This document shows positions 1 to 7,951 of a stretch of 64,000 nt of DNA, one piece after another. The notes below the pieces were generated by a model. That model had not been told where the DNA came from and did no database searches. It was given only the letters and a program-made list of their open reading frames with translations. The first letter of the stretch is position 1. Every line of letters begins with the position of its first letter. This DNA comes from Billgrantia bachuensis (GTDB taxonomy: Bacteria; Pseudomonadota; Gammaproteobacteria; Pseudomonadales; Halomonadaceae), in assembly GCF_011742165.1 (NCBI RefSeq), contig NZ_JAAQTO010000013.1, forward strand, positions 62,001-126,000. Reading direction: 5' to 3'. The position numbers and the translations under genes are program-made.

Positions 1-129
1 CCGGGTTCTCGCCTCCACCTCCCTGGCATGCGCCCGGGCGCGCTCGAGAAAGGCGTAGCCATCGATCCAGGCCTGGGCCTCGTCGCCACGCAGGATGACC
101 TTACCCGGACGTGTCGGCAGTTGGTGCAT
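1..129 (-). CDS. sctL: T3SS stator protein SctL, N-terminal fragment
   Basis: Only the first 43 codons are inside the window; the gene runs off the left edge. It begins MHQLPTRPGKVILRG at 129 and then becomes charged and helical (AQAWIDGYAFLERARAHA), as expected for the peripheral-stalk/stator protein that links the SctN ATPase to the SctQ cytoplasmic ring. The identification rests mainly on position: it directly follows sctI-sctJ-sctK, the order seen in Ysc, Hrp and Rhc systems, and overlaps the end of sctK by 29 bp, which implies coupled translation. The rest of the gene, and presumably sctN, should lie to the left. Confidence 0.75.
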   Translation of the reverse strand, partial: MHQLPTRPGKVILRGDEAQAWIDGYAFLERARAHAREVEARTR

Positions 130-796
130 GCTCTGACTCCCTGATCTCGGCGTCGACGATGGCGGCTGCGCAGCGTACGATGCGCAGCCCCTGCCGGCGG
201 ACCTCAGCGGTAGCGTCCGGTACCTCCTCCTCCGGTAAGCCGCTGGCCAACCCCAGCCTCAGCCAGGCGGCGAGTTCGGGTGGCTGCTGCGACAGCCAGG
301 CCGAGACGCAGGCCTGCCCGTCGCGCTCGACCGCCTGCGCCAGCATCTCGATGTCGTCATCGCTCGCTGTCGCCCCCGCCAGCTCGCGGTTGGCCAGTGC
401 GGCGGCGAAGGCGGCGTCGCCGAAGCGCTGCTTGAGTGCCATCACGCGCGGCGCTCGAATCTCGCGCACGAAGGCGGCGGCATGGCTGATCACGCCGCAA
501 AAATGGGCCAGGGTGCCGCCGGCCCGCGCCGGCAGCGCCAGCAGCCGGGCGTCCTCTTCGGTGGGTACGGGCAGCGCCTCGGGCGGCGTCAAGCCATGCC
601 GCTCAATCAACCGCTGCGTCAGACGGCGCTGAAAGCGAGGGTGACGCATCAGCGCCTCCAGGGTGGTGTCGTCGGCCATTCCCCCCAGGCAATCCTGCAG
701 CCAGGGGCGCGCAATGCAGCGCGCCGGCGCCTCGACGAAGGATCGCCAAGCCGAGGCCGACGGCTCCCATTCGCTGACGGTATGCGCTCCGCTCAT
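101..796 (-). CDS. sctK: T3SS accessory sorting-platform protein SctK
   Basis: A 231-aa soluble protein starting MSGAHTVSEWEPSASAWR. SctK (YscK/HrpD/NolU) proteins sit in the cytoplasmic sorting platform between the SctD ring and the SctQ pods. Sequence conservation in this family is weak. The call uses the length, the tryptophan and leucine content, the text around LMRHPRFQRRLTQRLIERHGL, and the slot between sctJ and sctL. The start overlaps the last codons of sctJ by 4 bp. The open frame continues upstream of 796, but those codons lie inside sctJ and are ignored. Confidence 0.75.
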   Translation of the reverse strand: MSGAHTVSEWEPSASAWRSFVEAPARCIARPWLQDCLGGMADDTTLEALMRHPRFQRRLTQRLIERHGLTPPEALPVPTEEDARLLALPARAGGTLAHFCGVISHAAAFVREIRAPRVMALKQRFGDAAFAAALANRELAGATASDDDIEMLAQAVERDGQACVSAWLSQQPPELAAWLRLGLASGLPEEEVPDATAEVRRQGLRIVRCAAAIVDAEIRESEHAPTADTSG

Positions 797-1593
797 GTCG
801 GCGGCTCCAGGTCGTAGGACGCGCGCCGGCGCCGCTGCCAGGTCATCCACCCCACCGTTCCGGCCAGGCCCAGCAGGGCGACGGCGAAGATTCCGAACAG
901 CCAACTGACACGACCGACGCTGCTCGCCGGCATGGCGATGCCGAGAAAGGCGCTCGTCTGCGGTGGCAGTATTTGCACCCGGGGCTCCAGCCTGACCGCC
1001 GCCACCGGCACCACCGATACGTTGTCGTAGGAGAGCCCGGCAATGCCGTTGGCCACCAGCGTCTTGATCCGCGGGATCAGCGGGCCCACCTCGAGTTCGG
1101 GCGCGTGGCGAATGAACACAGAAGCCGACGAGGGCGTGCTGTCCTGGCGCACCAGGTCGTTCTCGGGCAGCACGACGTGTACCCGAGCCGTGAGAACGCC
1201 ATCGATCTGCGACACCGTATGCGACAGCTCTTCGCTGAGTGCATAGAGCATCTGTGCACGCTCCTGCACCGGCGACGAGACCAGGCTGTTGCCCTGGAAG
1301 ACCTCGCCCAGATTGGAATATCGCTCCTGGGGAAGCCCCAAGCGATCGAGTATCTCCACCGCCTCGGCAAAGCGATCCTCGTCGACGGTGACGGTCATGC
1401 GACCGCCATCGGCGGCGACCCGCTTGGCGGGAATACCGTGCCTGGACAGCGCCGCCACCATGACGTTGGCCTCGCGCTCGCTGAGGTCGGTATACAACTC
1501 GATGTCACACGCCTGCAGCAATAGCGCCACGGCGAGAATCGACAGCGCTCTGAGCCAGCCCCTGCGTCGTTGAATAAGTGGCAAGCCGCTCAT
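793..1593 (-). CDS. sctJ: T3SS inner-membrane ring lipoprotein SctJ
   Basis: A 266-aa protein of the YscJ/PrgK/HrcJ family, which forms the inner ring of the basal body. It has a lipoprotein signal: basic QRRRGW, a hydrophobic stretch, then the lipobox LLQAC with Cys29 as the lipidation site. The family signature follows (ELYTDLSEREANVMVAALSRHGIPAKR), then the ring-building domain with RVHVVLPE and ASVFIRH. A C-terminal membrane segment (about 229-252) ends in a QRRRR stop-transfer. It overlaps sctI by 4 bp and sctK by 4 bp. This is the most recognisable gene of the left block. Confidence 0.95.
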   Translation of the reverse strand: MSGLPLIQRRRGWLRALSILAVALLLQACDIELYTDLSEREANVMVAALSRHGIPAKRVAADGGRMTVTVDEDRFAEAVEILDRLGLPQERYSNLGEVFQGNSLVSSPVQERAQMLYALSEELSHTVSQIDGVLTARVHVVLPENDLVRQDSTPSSASVFIRHAPELEVGPLIPRIKTLVANGIAGLSYDNVSVVPVAAVRLEPRVQILPPQTSAFLGIAMPASSVGRVSWLFGIFAVALLGLAGTVGWMTWQRRRRASYDLEPPT

Positions 1594-2015
1594 CCCCGCA
1601 GCAGCGTCGAACAGGCGCCCGACGTCTGGGCGGCGCAGGACGCCATCAACCGCGACTCGACCGCATGGTCGAACAACGAACCGAACGCTTCGATCATGCG
1701 CTCGAACTCGGCGTCGCCAAGCGCCTCGGTATTGGCGCCACCAGCGCTCTCGCCGCTGTCGGCGCCCGACACGGCCCGCGAGGCATCACTCCCCTCGCCG
1801 CTCTGGCCGGAGAACGCCTGCATCCGCTCGAGGGTACCTTCCAGCCGATCGAGGATGCTCTCGCCCAGCTCGGCCGGGGTCACGGCCTGCAGGGTCGAGC
1901 CGGAAGCGCGAGCCATGTGTTCGAACAGATTCTGCTCGGCAAGCGCTCCGGAATTCGCCATACCCTCCGCCATCGGGGCGGGCGTCGCACCTGTCGTCAT
2001 CGCGGACATCATCAC
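1590..2015 (-). CDS. sctI: T3SS inner-rod protein SctI
   Basis: A 141-aa protein with a disordered Ser/Gly/Ala-rich first half and a helical C-terminus (GDAEFERMIEAFGSLFDHAVESRL). SctI (YscI/HrpB; NolB slot in rhizobia) forms the short rod that anchors the needle to the export gate. The final helix, the size and the position directly before sctJ support the call; overall similarity in this family is low. The start at 2015 has GAGGTGA six bases upstream. The coding region ends in a 4-bp overlap with sctJ. Confidence 0.7.
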   Translation of the reverse strand: MMMSAMTTGATPAPMAEGMANSGALAEQNLFEHMARASGSTLQAVTPAELGESILDRLEGTLERMQAFSGQSGEGSDASRAVSGADSGESAGGANTEALGDAEFERMIEAFGSLFDHAVESRLMASCAAQTSGACSTLLRG

Positions 2016-2041
2016 GAATCACCTCATAACGTGTGCCTGAA

Positions 2042-2060
2042 CGGCAGGCAATTCCTGCCG
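2042..2060 (-). other. Hairpin after the needle-like gene
   Basis: A perfect 7-bp inverted repeat (CGGCAGG, 5-base loop, CCTGCCG) lies 12 bases after the stop codon of the 59-aa gene and before the ribosome site of sctI. There is no T-run, so it is more likely an mRNA-stabilising or attenuating hairpin than a full terminator. Such an element would let the upstream small gene be made in excess over sctI-L. Confidence 0.55.
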
Positions 2061-2072
2061 CATTCGTGCCGA

Positions 2073-2252
2073 TCAGCCTTCGTCCTTGAGCATGTCGCCG
2101 GCATAATCCATCAAGTGCATCATCGCCAGGGATCCCACTGCCTGGCCGACGATGGCCTGGGCCTGAGCGTTCTCGACGGCAGCATCGAAAGCCTGCTGGT
2201 CCGTGCTGGAGAGGTCGTTGCCACCAGGTGCACCTACGGCTTCAGTCGCCAT
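2073..2252 (-). CDS. Small helical T3SS protein, candidate needle SctF
   Basis: A 59-aa protein starting MATEAVGAPGGNDLSSTDQQ, with a Gly/Ser N-terminus and one long alpha helix (QAFDAAVENAQAQAIVGQAV...MDYAGDMLKDE). The start is fixed by a very strong ribosome site, AAGGAGG, eight bases upstream of the ATG. Its slot immediately before sctI-J-K-L matches the place of yscF in Yersinia, and a hairpin follows the stop, as is common for subunits made in large amount. It lacks a clear version of the loop seen in Ysc/Mxi needles and is short, so the needle role is inferred from context. The other small gene (10083-10280) is a rival candidate. Confidence 0.6.
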   Translation of the reverse strand: MATEAVGAPGGNDLSSTDQQAFDAAVENAQAQAIVGQAVGSLAMMHLMDYAGDMLKDEG

Positions 2253-2305
2253 GATCGCTTCCTCCTTTTCTTCTCTACGTTTCGCCTATTGCCTTCGTTT
2301 CGCCG

Positions 2306-2899
2306 TCACTCGCTGACGGCGGTCTCGGTCGTTCCGCCGCGAAACACCCTGACAGCGGATGGGCCGCGCGGGGTCGGTTGACGCAGACGCTCGACGTGCC
2401 TGGCCACGCTGTCTATCCATGCCGGCGGCCCCCAGGCCTGGAGCGTCGAGCCGCCATCCACCAGCCGCACCCGCAGCGGCGTACCGATGCGGGATGCTTC
2501 GATGTTTTCCATCAATTGCTGCGAGTCGATTCCATTGAGTTCGAAGCGGCGCTGGGACATCTCTCCCCGCGTGGCGACATGCAGTACACCGCCATCGAAG
2601 AACCAGGCCAGGCCGTTGGCTGCGCTGATCCTTTCGAGGAATTCTTCAGCGGTACCGGCACGTATATCACCTCGCACCCGCCCTTTTACTTCACGCGAAA
2701 TCTCTACCGGAAGCGACAGGTTATGTCCCATTTCCCGGAGCACGTCGCGCACATCCTGATCGATTATGACGTAGCGATACTCGCGCTCCTTCCACTCTTC
2801 CATTGGCCATACGTTTGCCTGCTCTTCGGCAATGCAATTCCCTGCTACAGTGGCCAAACCCACGCCAAGAAGAGCGAATATTGCATAACTATTTCGCAC
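2306..2899 (-). CDS. rhcC1: Split T3SS secretin, N-terminal component (RhcC1/NolW-like)
   Basis: A 197-aa exported protein. No ATG is available in the right region; a GTG at 2899 gives MRNSYAIFALLGVGLATVAG followed by a likely cleavage before EEQANVW, a good Sec signal peptide. The ribosome site is weak, so the start is tentative. After the signal comes an N0-type secretin domain (YRYVIIDQDVRDVLREMGHN, GTAEEFLERISAANGLAWFF, GVLHVATRGEM), then a short second domain ending in AVRVF. There is no beta-barrel secretin domain. Rhizobial T3SS keep this part as a separate gene (rhcC1/nolW) from the pore-forming rhcC2, as here. It lies upstream of the needle candidate and sctI-L. Confidence 0.8.
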   Translation of the reverse strand: MRNSYAIFALLGVGLATVAGNCIAEEQANVWPMEEWKEREYRYVIIDQDVRDVLREMGHNLSLPVEISREVKGRVRGDIRAGTAEEFLERISAANGLAWFFDGGVLHVATRGEMSQRRFELNGIDSQQLMENIEASRIGTPLRVRLVDGGSTLQAWGPPAWIDSVARHVERLRQPTPRGPSAVRVFRGGTTETAVSE

Positions 2900-3077
2900 C
2901 GATACCGAAAGAACTTTTCCTATACCAAGAAGGATAAAGGTGCAGTAGTATCGAAACGTCTTTGCCTGACGAGGTGACAGGCTTCCCTGGAATACCCGCA
3001 GCGGAAAGCTCCTTGAAAGGCGCTTTCCACGCCAAGCAAACTCGGAGCGTGCTTCCACATACGAGGAGGTTTCATCG
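2900..3077. promoter_or_regulatory. Divergent gap between rhcC1 and the TPR lipoprotein
   Basis: These 178 bp separate two genes read away from each other and should hold promoters for the rhcC1-sctL block and for the TPR gene. A perfect inverted repeat GGAAAGC-N12-GCTTTCC lies at 3003-3028 and is a plausible operator. I found no clear HrpL-type or sigma-70 box; a CCACATA at 3055 has no GGAACC partner at the right distance. Confidence 0.4.
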
Positions 3078-3866
3078 GTGATGCGTAACGACATACGAAT
3101 GGCCGCTCTCCTGCTCTCCTGCCTGACGCTCGGTGCCTGCTCGACCACCGGCAGCGGCCAGGGCGGGGAGGAAGCCCGCCTGCTCAGCCTGGCGGACGAC
3201 ATCGGCCAGCGCGGCGACCACGCCACGGCCGCCGCTATGTATGAGAGGGCGGCGGAGCTGTCTGCCGACGATCCACAGATCCATGTGCGGCTCGGCAATG
3301 CCCGGCTCGATGCCGGCAACGCGGAGGCCGCCAAGGCTTCCTTCCGTACCGCTCTTACTCTCGATATCGAGAACACCGATGCCCTGCTGGGGCTTGGCAC
3401 GGCCCAACTGCGCCTCGGCGAGGTCGAGAGTGCGATACGCAACCTGCAGAAGGCGGCGCCGGAAGTAGATACTCTGGCTGCCTGGAGCCGCCTGGGTGCC
3501 GCCCATGCTCTGATGGGCCAGGGAGAGTCGGCGCAGCACGCCTTCTCCCAGGCGGCGGCACTCTCGCCGCACAGCCCCGATGCCCTCACCAACCTGGCGC
3601 TGGCACATTCGCTGACCGGAGAGGACGACGAGGCCATCGAGCTGATGCGTCGTGTCAGCGACTCACCGCTGGCCGAGGGGCGCCACTTCCGCAACATGAT
3701 CCTGATATTGGTGCTGGCCCAGGAGCTGGAACAGGCCCACAGCGTCAGCCTCCCGGAAATGTCCCCCAGCCAGCGCCAATCGCTGATCGAACAGGCTTCA
3801 CGCATCGGCGAGATCGCCGACCCCGCCACCCGGGCCCGCGCCATGGGCCTGGCCATGGCGCGATAA
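3078..3866 (+). CDS. TPR lipoprotein, TadD-like, inside the T3SS cluster
   Basis: A 262-aa outer-membrane-type lipoprotein: hydrophobic stretch MAALLLSCLTLGAC with the lipidated cysteine at about residue 21, then tetratricopeptide repeats (HATAAAMYERAAELSADDPQ, AEAAKASFRTALTLDIENTD, GESAQHAFSQAAALSPHSPD). Start is GTG 3078 or ATG 3081, both behind AGGAGGT. TadD-type TPR lipoproteins help assemble the Tad-pilus secretin; the neighbouring secretin and CpaD-like gene are also Tad-like, so a pilotin or secretin-assembly role is likely. It is the only T3SS-cluster gene here on the plus strand. A generic TPR lipoprotein remains possible. Confidence 0.75.
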   Translation: MMRNDIRMAALLLSCLTLGACSTTGSGQGGEEARLLSLADDIGQRGDHATAAAMYERAAELSADDPQIHVRLGNARLDAGNAEAAKASFRTALTLDIENTDALLGLGTAQLRLGEVESAIRNLQKAAPEVDTLAAWSRLGAAHALMGQGESAQHAFSQAAALSPHSPDALTNLALAHSLTGEDDEAIELMRRVSDSPLAEGRHFRNMILILVLAQELEQAHSVSLPEMSPSQRQSLIEQASRIGEIADPATRARAMGLAMAR

Positions 3867-3867
3867 A

Positions 3868-3911
3868 GCACCTGAGGCCAGGCGCCCCGGGAGAGCAGTG
3901 GCTGCAGGTGC
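3868..3911. terminator. Inverted repeat between convergent genes
   Basis: GCACCTG (3868-3874) and CAGGTGC (3905-3911) form a perfect 7-bp inverted repeat in the short gap between the TPR gene and the CpaD-like gene, which end toward each other. There is a GC-rich 30-base loop and no T-run, so termination is only a suggestion. Confidence 0.3.
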
Positions 3912-3915
3912 ATGC

Positions 3916-4344
3916 TCACAGGTCCCCCGTGGTGACGCTGCGGCTGGCGGAACCGCGCGCTTCCGACTCGAGCACGACACGCCGGCTGTTGGCGCGTTCA
4001 CGGTCTTCCAGGCGCTCACGGGCCGCCGCCGCTACCGGGGCGCCCCGTGCGGCCCCCATCTCGCGGCCGTAGAGCAGATCGTTGGGGCGCTCGACCATGG
4101 CCTGCAGATTGAGATCGTTGGCACAGCCGGGCGGCAGAGGGACGATGCCGGCCTGCCCGGGTGACACCCCACAGCTGTTGGGCGCAATGACACGTCGCAG
4201 CGCCTCGGCATCGTTCCCCGCGGGCTCGTCCACCTGGCGATAGCCGCTCTCCCAGGAGCTCGGCCCCATCGACGAGACGCAGCCACTCAGCAGCAGAGTC
4301 AGGGGGAGAAGTCGCCAGGATCGCCAGCTTGTGTGATAGCGCAT
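3916..4344 (-). CDS. CpaD-like (Tad pilus type) lipoprotein in the T3SS cluster
   Basis: A 142-aa lipoprotein. I chose the ATG at 4344 because AAGGAG lies nine bases upstream and the protein then begins with a clean lipoprotein signal (MRYHTSWRSWRLLPLTLLLSGC, Cys22). An upstream ATG at 4365 would overlap rhcC2 by 4 bp. The middle part (LPPGCANDLNLQAMVERPND, then LLYGREMGAARGAP) looks like the conserved core of CpaD, the Tad-pilus lipoprotein that works with the CpaC secretin. It directly follows the CpaC-like secretin gene. Its likely role is to stabilise or target that secretin. CpaD-like proteins are not a standard part of T3SS. Confidence 0.7.
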   Translation of the reverse strand: MRYHTSWRSWRLLPLTLLLSGCVSSMGPSSWESGYRQVDEPAGNDAEALRRVIAPNSCGVSPGQAGIVPLPPGCANDLNLQAMVERPNDLLYGREMGAARGAPVAAAARERLEDRERANSRRVVLESEARGSASRSVTTGDL

Positions 4345-4361
4345 GCCCTCGTTCTCCTTGT

Positions 4362-5747
4362 TCATTGCAGATGAAAGCCGAAGGGGTCGTCACTCGCGAC
4401 CCCGTAGGCGCTGCTCGTGTCGAGCATCCCCTCGTCCCCGACGACCCGGGCATGATCCATTGGCTGTCGCACCGACGACGGCGACGAGACGGGTTCGACG
4501 ATATAGGGGGTAATCAGGATCACCAGCTCGGTTTCGTTGCGCTGGAAGCGCCGCGAACGAAACAGATTGCCGAGGATCGGGACATCACCCAGCACCGGGA
4601 CACGCTCGATGTTGTTGAAGGTGTCACGCTGGAACAGGCCGGCGATGGCGAAGGTCTGGCCGCTGCCCACCTCCACCAGGGTATCGGCGCGCCGTACCTG
4701 TAGCCCCGGCACGCTGATGCCCCCGATTTCCACGCTGCTGCCGGTCAGGCTGCTCACCTCGGGACGTACCTGCAGCGAGATACGGTCGTTGGGCAGCAGC
4801 GCCGGCGTGAACAACAGCGAGACGCCGAACTGCTTGTACTCGATGCCGACCAGGTCGCGATTGACCGGCACCGGGATCGGGATCTCGCCGCCGGCCAGGA
4901 AGCTGGCGGTCTCCCCGGTCACCGCGGTGATGTTGGGCTCGGCCAGGATCTGCAGCAGGCCGTTATCCTGCAGCGCCTGCAGCAACCCATCGATGCTGTC
5001 CCCCCCGCCCCCCAGGGTGCCGAAGGTCATGCCGGCCTGAGAGCCGGGCAGCACACCCAGCGACAGGGAGCCGTTGTTGATCAGCGCGCTCCAGCTTACG
5101 CCGTACTGCAGCAGCTCCTCGCGCGACACTTCGGCGAAGCGCACGCGCAGGTTGATCTGGGTGCTGCCCTGGTAGGTGGTGGCATCCAGCGCTCGCCCCT
5201 GTTCCGGCGTGTGGCTCTCGAGCGTCGACTGGATGGCCATGGCACTGCCGACATCCGTGCTTTCTCCCTCCGCCACCAGTTGGTTACCGGCCATGCGCAG
5301 CATGATCGGCGCCCCACCTCCCGCCTCCTGCAATGCCTGGTTGACCGCCTGGGCGCCGTCACGCACCTGCAGGCGCATCGACGCCTGGGTACGCTCGTCC
5401 GCACTCAGCACGATCAGGTTGGTATCGCCTCGGGCCTTGGCATAGAGGTAGATCACTCCGGGAGAGACGACCTGTACGTCGGCGATCTCGGGGTCGGCCA
5501 CGAACACCGACTCGGCCGGCTCGCCGAAGCGCAGGATGCGCCCCTGCCCGGTTTCCAGCGTGAGCCCCTGTTCCCCGCTACCGTCGGCACTTTGAGCGTG
5601 CGCGGAAGCCATCAGCACGAGCCAGGACAACAGCGCGGCCAGGCAGCGAAGGAGTACCGGGCCGAGGGAGGGAGGAAATAACGAGGGTCTGGCTGCCATC
5701 GCAGTCACTGCTCCTTGACGGGAGGGGTTGTCATTCGAATTGCTCAT
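4362..5747 (-). CDS. rhcC2: T3SS outer-membrane secretin, pore component (RhcC2, CpaC-like)
   Basis: A 461-aa secretin with a signal peptide ending near MASAHAQ. The N-terminal domain (LETGQGRILRFGEPAESVFV, ADPEIADVQVVSPGVIYLYA) is the type found in CpaC/RcpA of Tad pili. The C-terminal barrel has the family hallmarks: QILAEPNITAVTGETASFLA, GGEIPIPVP, VGSGQTFAIAGLFQ and VPVLGDVPILGNLFRS. It lacks the N-terminal domains of a full SctC; those sit in rhcC1. The ATG at 5747 overlaps the sctV stop (ATGA). A second ATG at 5699, with AAGGAG upstream, gives a shorter signal and may be the true start. Confidence 0.92.
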   Translation of the reverse strand: MSNSNDNPSRQGAVTAMAARPSLFPPSLGPVLLRCLAALLSWLVLMASAHAQSADGSGEQGLTLETGQGRILRFGEPAESVFVADPEIADVQVVSPGVIYLYAKARGDTNLIVLSADERTQASMRLQVRDGAQAVNQALQEAGGGAPIMLRMAGNQLVAEGESTDVGSAMAIQSTLESHTPEQGRALDATTYQGSTQINLRVRFAEVSREELLQYGVSWSALINNGSLSLGVLPGSQAGMTFGTLGGGGDSIDGLLQALQDNGLLQILAEPNITAVTGETASFLAGGEIPIPVPVNRDLVGIEYKQFGVSLLFTPALLPNDRISLQVRPEVSSLTGSSVEIGGISVPGLQVRRADTLVEVGSGQTFAIAGLFQRDTFNNIERVPVLGDVPILGNLFRSRRFQRNETELVILITPYIVEPVSSPSSVRQPMDHARVVGDEGMLDTSSAYGVASDDPFGFHLQ

Positions 5748-7951
5748 TCCGCTTCACCCTTGGGCGCGCTGGCAGCTTCGCCATCACCCCGCGAGTGCGA
5801 TTGCGGCAACCTGACCTGGGCCAGCGACTGGAGGCTGAACTCCGGCGCCACCTCGGACCAGGCGATCACCGGCAGATCAAGCTCGTGTCGTCTCGCCCAC
5901 TGCTGCAGTACCGGACGCACATCGGCGGAAACCACCACTACCGGCGACACATCGCCGTCCAGCGCCTCCAGGCGCTGTTGGAACCAGCGGCTCAGGGCGC
6001 GCGACAGCGATGCCGGTACGCTGCCGCTCCTGGCGGCGCCATCGGTACTGCGCTGCGTGGCGCGGATGGCCTCTTCGAGCTGGCGGGTCACCACCCAGGC
6101 CGGCAGTACCCGATCGGCGCGGGCGAAGCGATGGCAGATCTGGCGCGACAGGGCGGCCCGAATGCGCTCGGTCAGGCGCGGCACGTTGGCTTCCTGGGGG
6201 CCCCAGGTCACCACCGCCTCGAGGATGGTGCGCAGCGCGCGCAGCGGAATACCCTCGTCCACCAGGCGGCGCAGGATGTCCGAAATCTTCTGCAGCGAGA
6301 CCACGCGCACCGCCTCGCCCACCAGCTCCGCATAGTCCTGCTCCATGCGCGACAACAGCGTGCGGGTCTCCTGAATGCCAACGAACTCTCCGGCATAACG
6401 AGCCAGGGTGCGTTCCAGACACAGGCACAGCACCTGATCGGCCCGGCGATAGCCGATCCCGGCCTCATCCAGGCGCTCGACCTCCTGCACGGCCACCCAG
6501 TGCCCCGAGTGCCGACCCAGCGGCGATGGATGCTCGACGGCCTCCACCTCCAGCAGCTCCAGATGCACGGGATCGTCGTCGAGCAGCACCTTTTCGGCGA
6601 GAAGCTCTCCCTGCCTGATCGGGACTTCATCTAGCTCGATGGCGAAATGGTCGGCTTCCAGCGACGCATCGACATGCAGGCCGACGTCCGGCATCTCGAT
6701 CCCCAGGCTCGCTCCGGCCCGGCGGCGCGCCTCGTCGAGTTCCCAGCGCAGGGCATCAAGAGAGAGTGCTTCGGCCAGCGAAGCCGACAGGCATAGCACC
6801 ACACGATGTGATTCACCCGACTCCGGCACTGTGCCGGCGTTAGGCGCGGACTCCTGGTCAGCCGCCGTTGCCGCTTCCCTAGTGGGAGAGGGAGCGGCGC
6901 CAGCCGCCATGGGTGCCGGGGACGAAAGCTCCCCTCCGGTATCGACCTGCGTCGCCAACCTGCGCTCTCGGCGACGTATCACGTAGGCCGCGAAGCCCAG
7001 CCCGGCCGCCAGGGTGAGGAAAACGCCGGGAGCGAACCCCGGGATGAAGGCAGCGAAGAGCAGGATGACGGCGGTCAGCCCCAGCGCCCGGGAACTCCTG
7101 CCGAGCTGGCCGACGATCTCGCTGCCCAGGTCACCGCTGTGGCCGGAGTTCGAGCTGACCCGTGTCACTACGGTGCCGGCGCCAACGGCGATCAGCAGTG
7201 CCGGGATCTGGGCCACGAGCCCGTCGCCGACCGTCAGCAGCGAATAGGTGTTCACCGCCTCGCCGAACGGCATGTCCCGCTTGACCATGCCGATCGACAG
7301 GCCACCGATCAGGTTGACGCAAAGGATCACCAACCCGGCGATGGCATCGCCCTTGACGAACTTCATCGCGCCGTCCATCGCCCCGTAGAGCTGGCTCTCC
7401 TGCTCCAGGCGCTGGCGCCTGCTGCGCGCCTCTGCCTGCTCGATGTCGCCGTTGCGCAAGTCGTTGTCGATGCTCATCTGCTTGCCCGGCATGGCATCGA
7501 GAATGAAGCGGGCGGCCACTTCCGCAACCCGTTCGGCCCCCTTGGTGATCACCAGGAACTGGGCCACGGTGATGATCAGAAACACCACCAGGCCGATTAC
7601 CACTTCGCCGGCGATGACGAAATTGCCGAAGGCCGACACGATCTGCCCGGCATCACCCTCGAGCAGGATCAGGCGCGTGGTGGTGATCGACAGCGCCAGG
7701 CGGAACAGCGTGGCCAGCAGGATGATCGGCGGCAGTGATGAATACTCGACCGGGTGCGAGATGTAGAACGCCACCACCAGGATCAGCAGACTGAAGCCAA
7801 TGTTGATGCCGATCAGCGCATCCACCAGCGCCGTCGGCAGCGGGATGATCATCATGACCACCGCCAGTACGATGAACAGCGCAATGACCACGTCGCTGCG
7901 CTGGGCAGCCCGCTGGGCGACGAGATTGAGCTTCGCCAGGGCCGCGCTCAT
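5744..7951 (-). CDS. sctV: T3SS export gate protein SctV
   Basis: A 735-aa member of the FlhA/LcrD/HrcV family, the nonameric gate that receives substrates. The first about 325 residues contain the membrane helices and the family blocks PVEYSSLPPIILLATLFRLA, ITKGAERVAEVAARF and LDAMPGKQMSIDNDL. A Pro/Ala/Ser-rich linker (GELSSPAPMAAGAAPSPTRE onward) joins this to the cytosolic ring domain (RLVDEGIPLRALRTILEAV, LTERIRAALSRQIC). It is somewhat longer than the roughly 680-700 residues usual in the family because of that linker. Start and stop both overlap neighbours by 4 bp, giving a tight sctX-sctY-sctV-rhcC2 unit. Confidence 0.97.
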   Translation of the reverse strand: MSAALAKLNLVAQRAAQRSDVVIALFIVLAVVMMIIPLPTALVDALIGINIGFSLLILVVAFYISHPVEYSSLPPIILLATLFRLALSITTTRLILLEGDAGQIVSAFGNFVIAGEVVIGLVVFLIITVAQFLVITKGAERVAEVAARFILDAMPGKQMSIDNDLRNGDIEQAEARSRRQRLEQESQLYGAMDGAMKFVKGDAIAGLVILCVNLIGGLSIGMVKRDMPFGEAVNTYSLLTVGDGLVAQIPALLIAVGAGTVVTRVSSNSGHSGDLGSEIVGQLGRSSRALGLTAVILLFAAFIPGFAPGVFLTLAAGLGFAAYVIRRRERRLATQVDTGGELSSPAPMAAGAAPSPTREAATAADQESAPNAGTVPESGESHRVVLCLSASLAEALSLDALRWELDEARRRAGASLGIEMPDVGLHVDASLEADHFAIELDEVPIRQGELLAEKVLLDDDPVHLELLEVEAVEHPSPLGRHSGHWVAVQEVERLDEAGIGYRRADQVLCLCLERTLARYAGEFVGIQETRTLLSRMEQDYAELVGEAVRVVSLQKISDILRRLVDEGIPLRALRTILEAVVTWGPQEANVPRLTERIRAALSRQICHRFARADRVLPAWVVTRQLEEAIRATQRSTDGAARSGSVPASLSRALSRWFQQRLEALDGDVSPVVVVSADVRPVLQQWARRHELDLPVIAWSEVAPEFSLQSLAQVRLPQSHSRGDGEAASAPKGEAE

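Noticed and set aside
3033-3061. CCACATA as half of an HrpL-dependent promoter
   Set aside because: No GGAACC-like element 15-16 bases upstream.
2900-3919. A leftward open frame continuing upstream of rhcC1 as far as 3919
   Set aside because: This part is the complement of the TPR lipoprotein gene, has no family features and a composition typical of an antisense shadow; the real rhcC1 starts near 2899 with a signal peptide.
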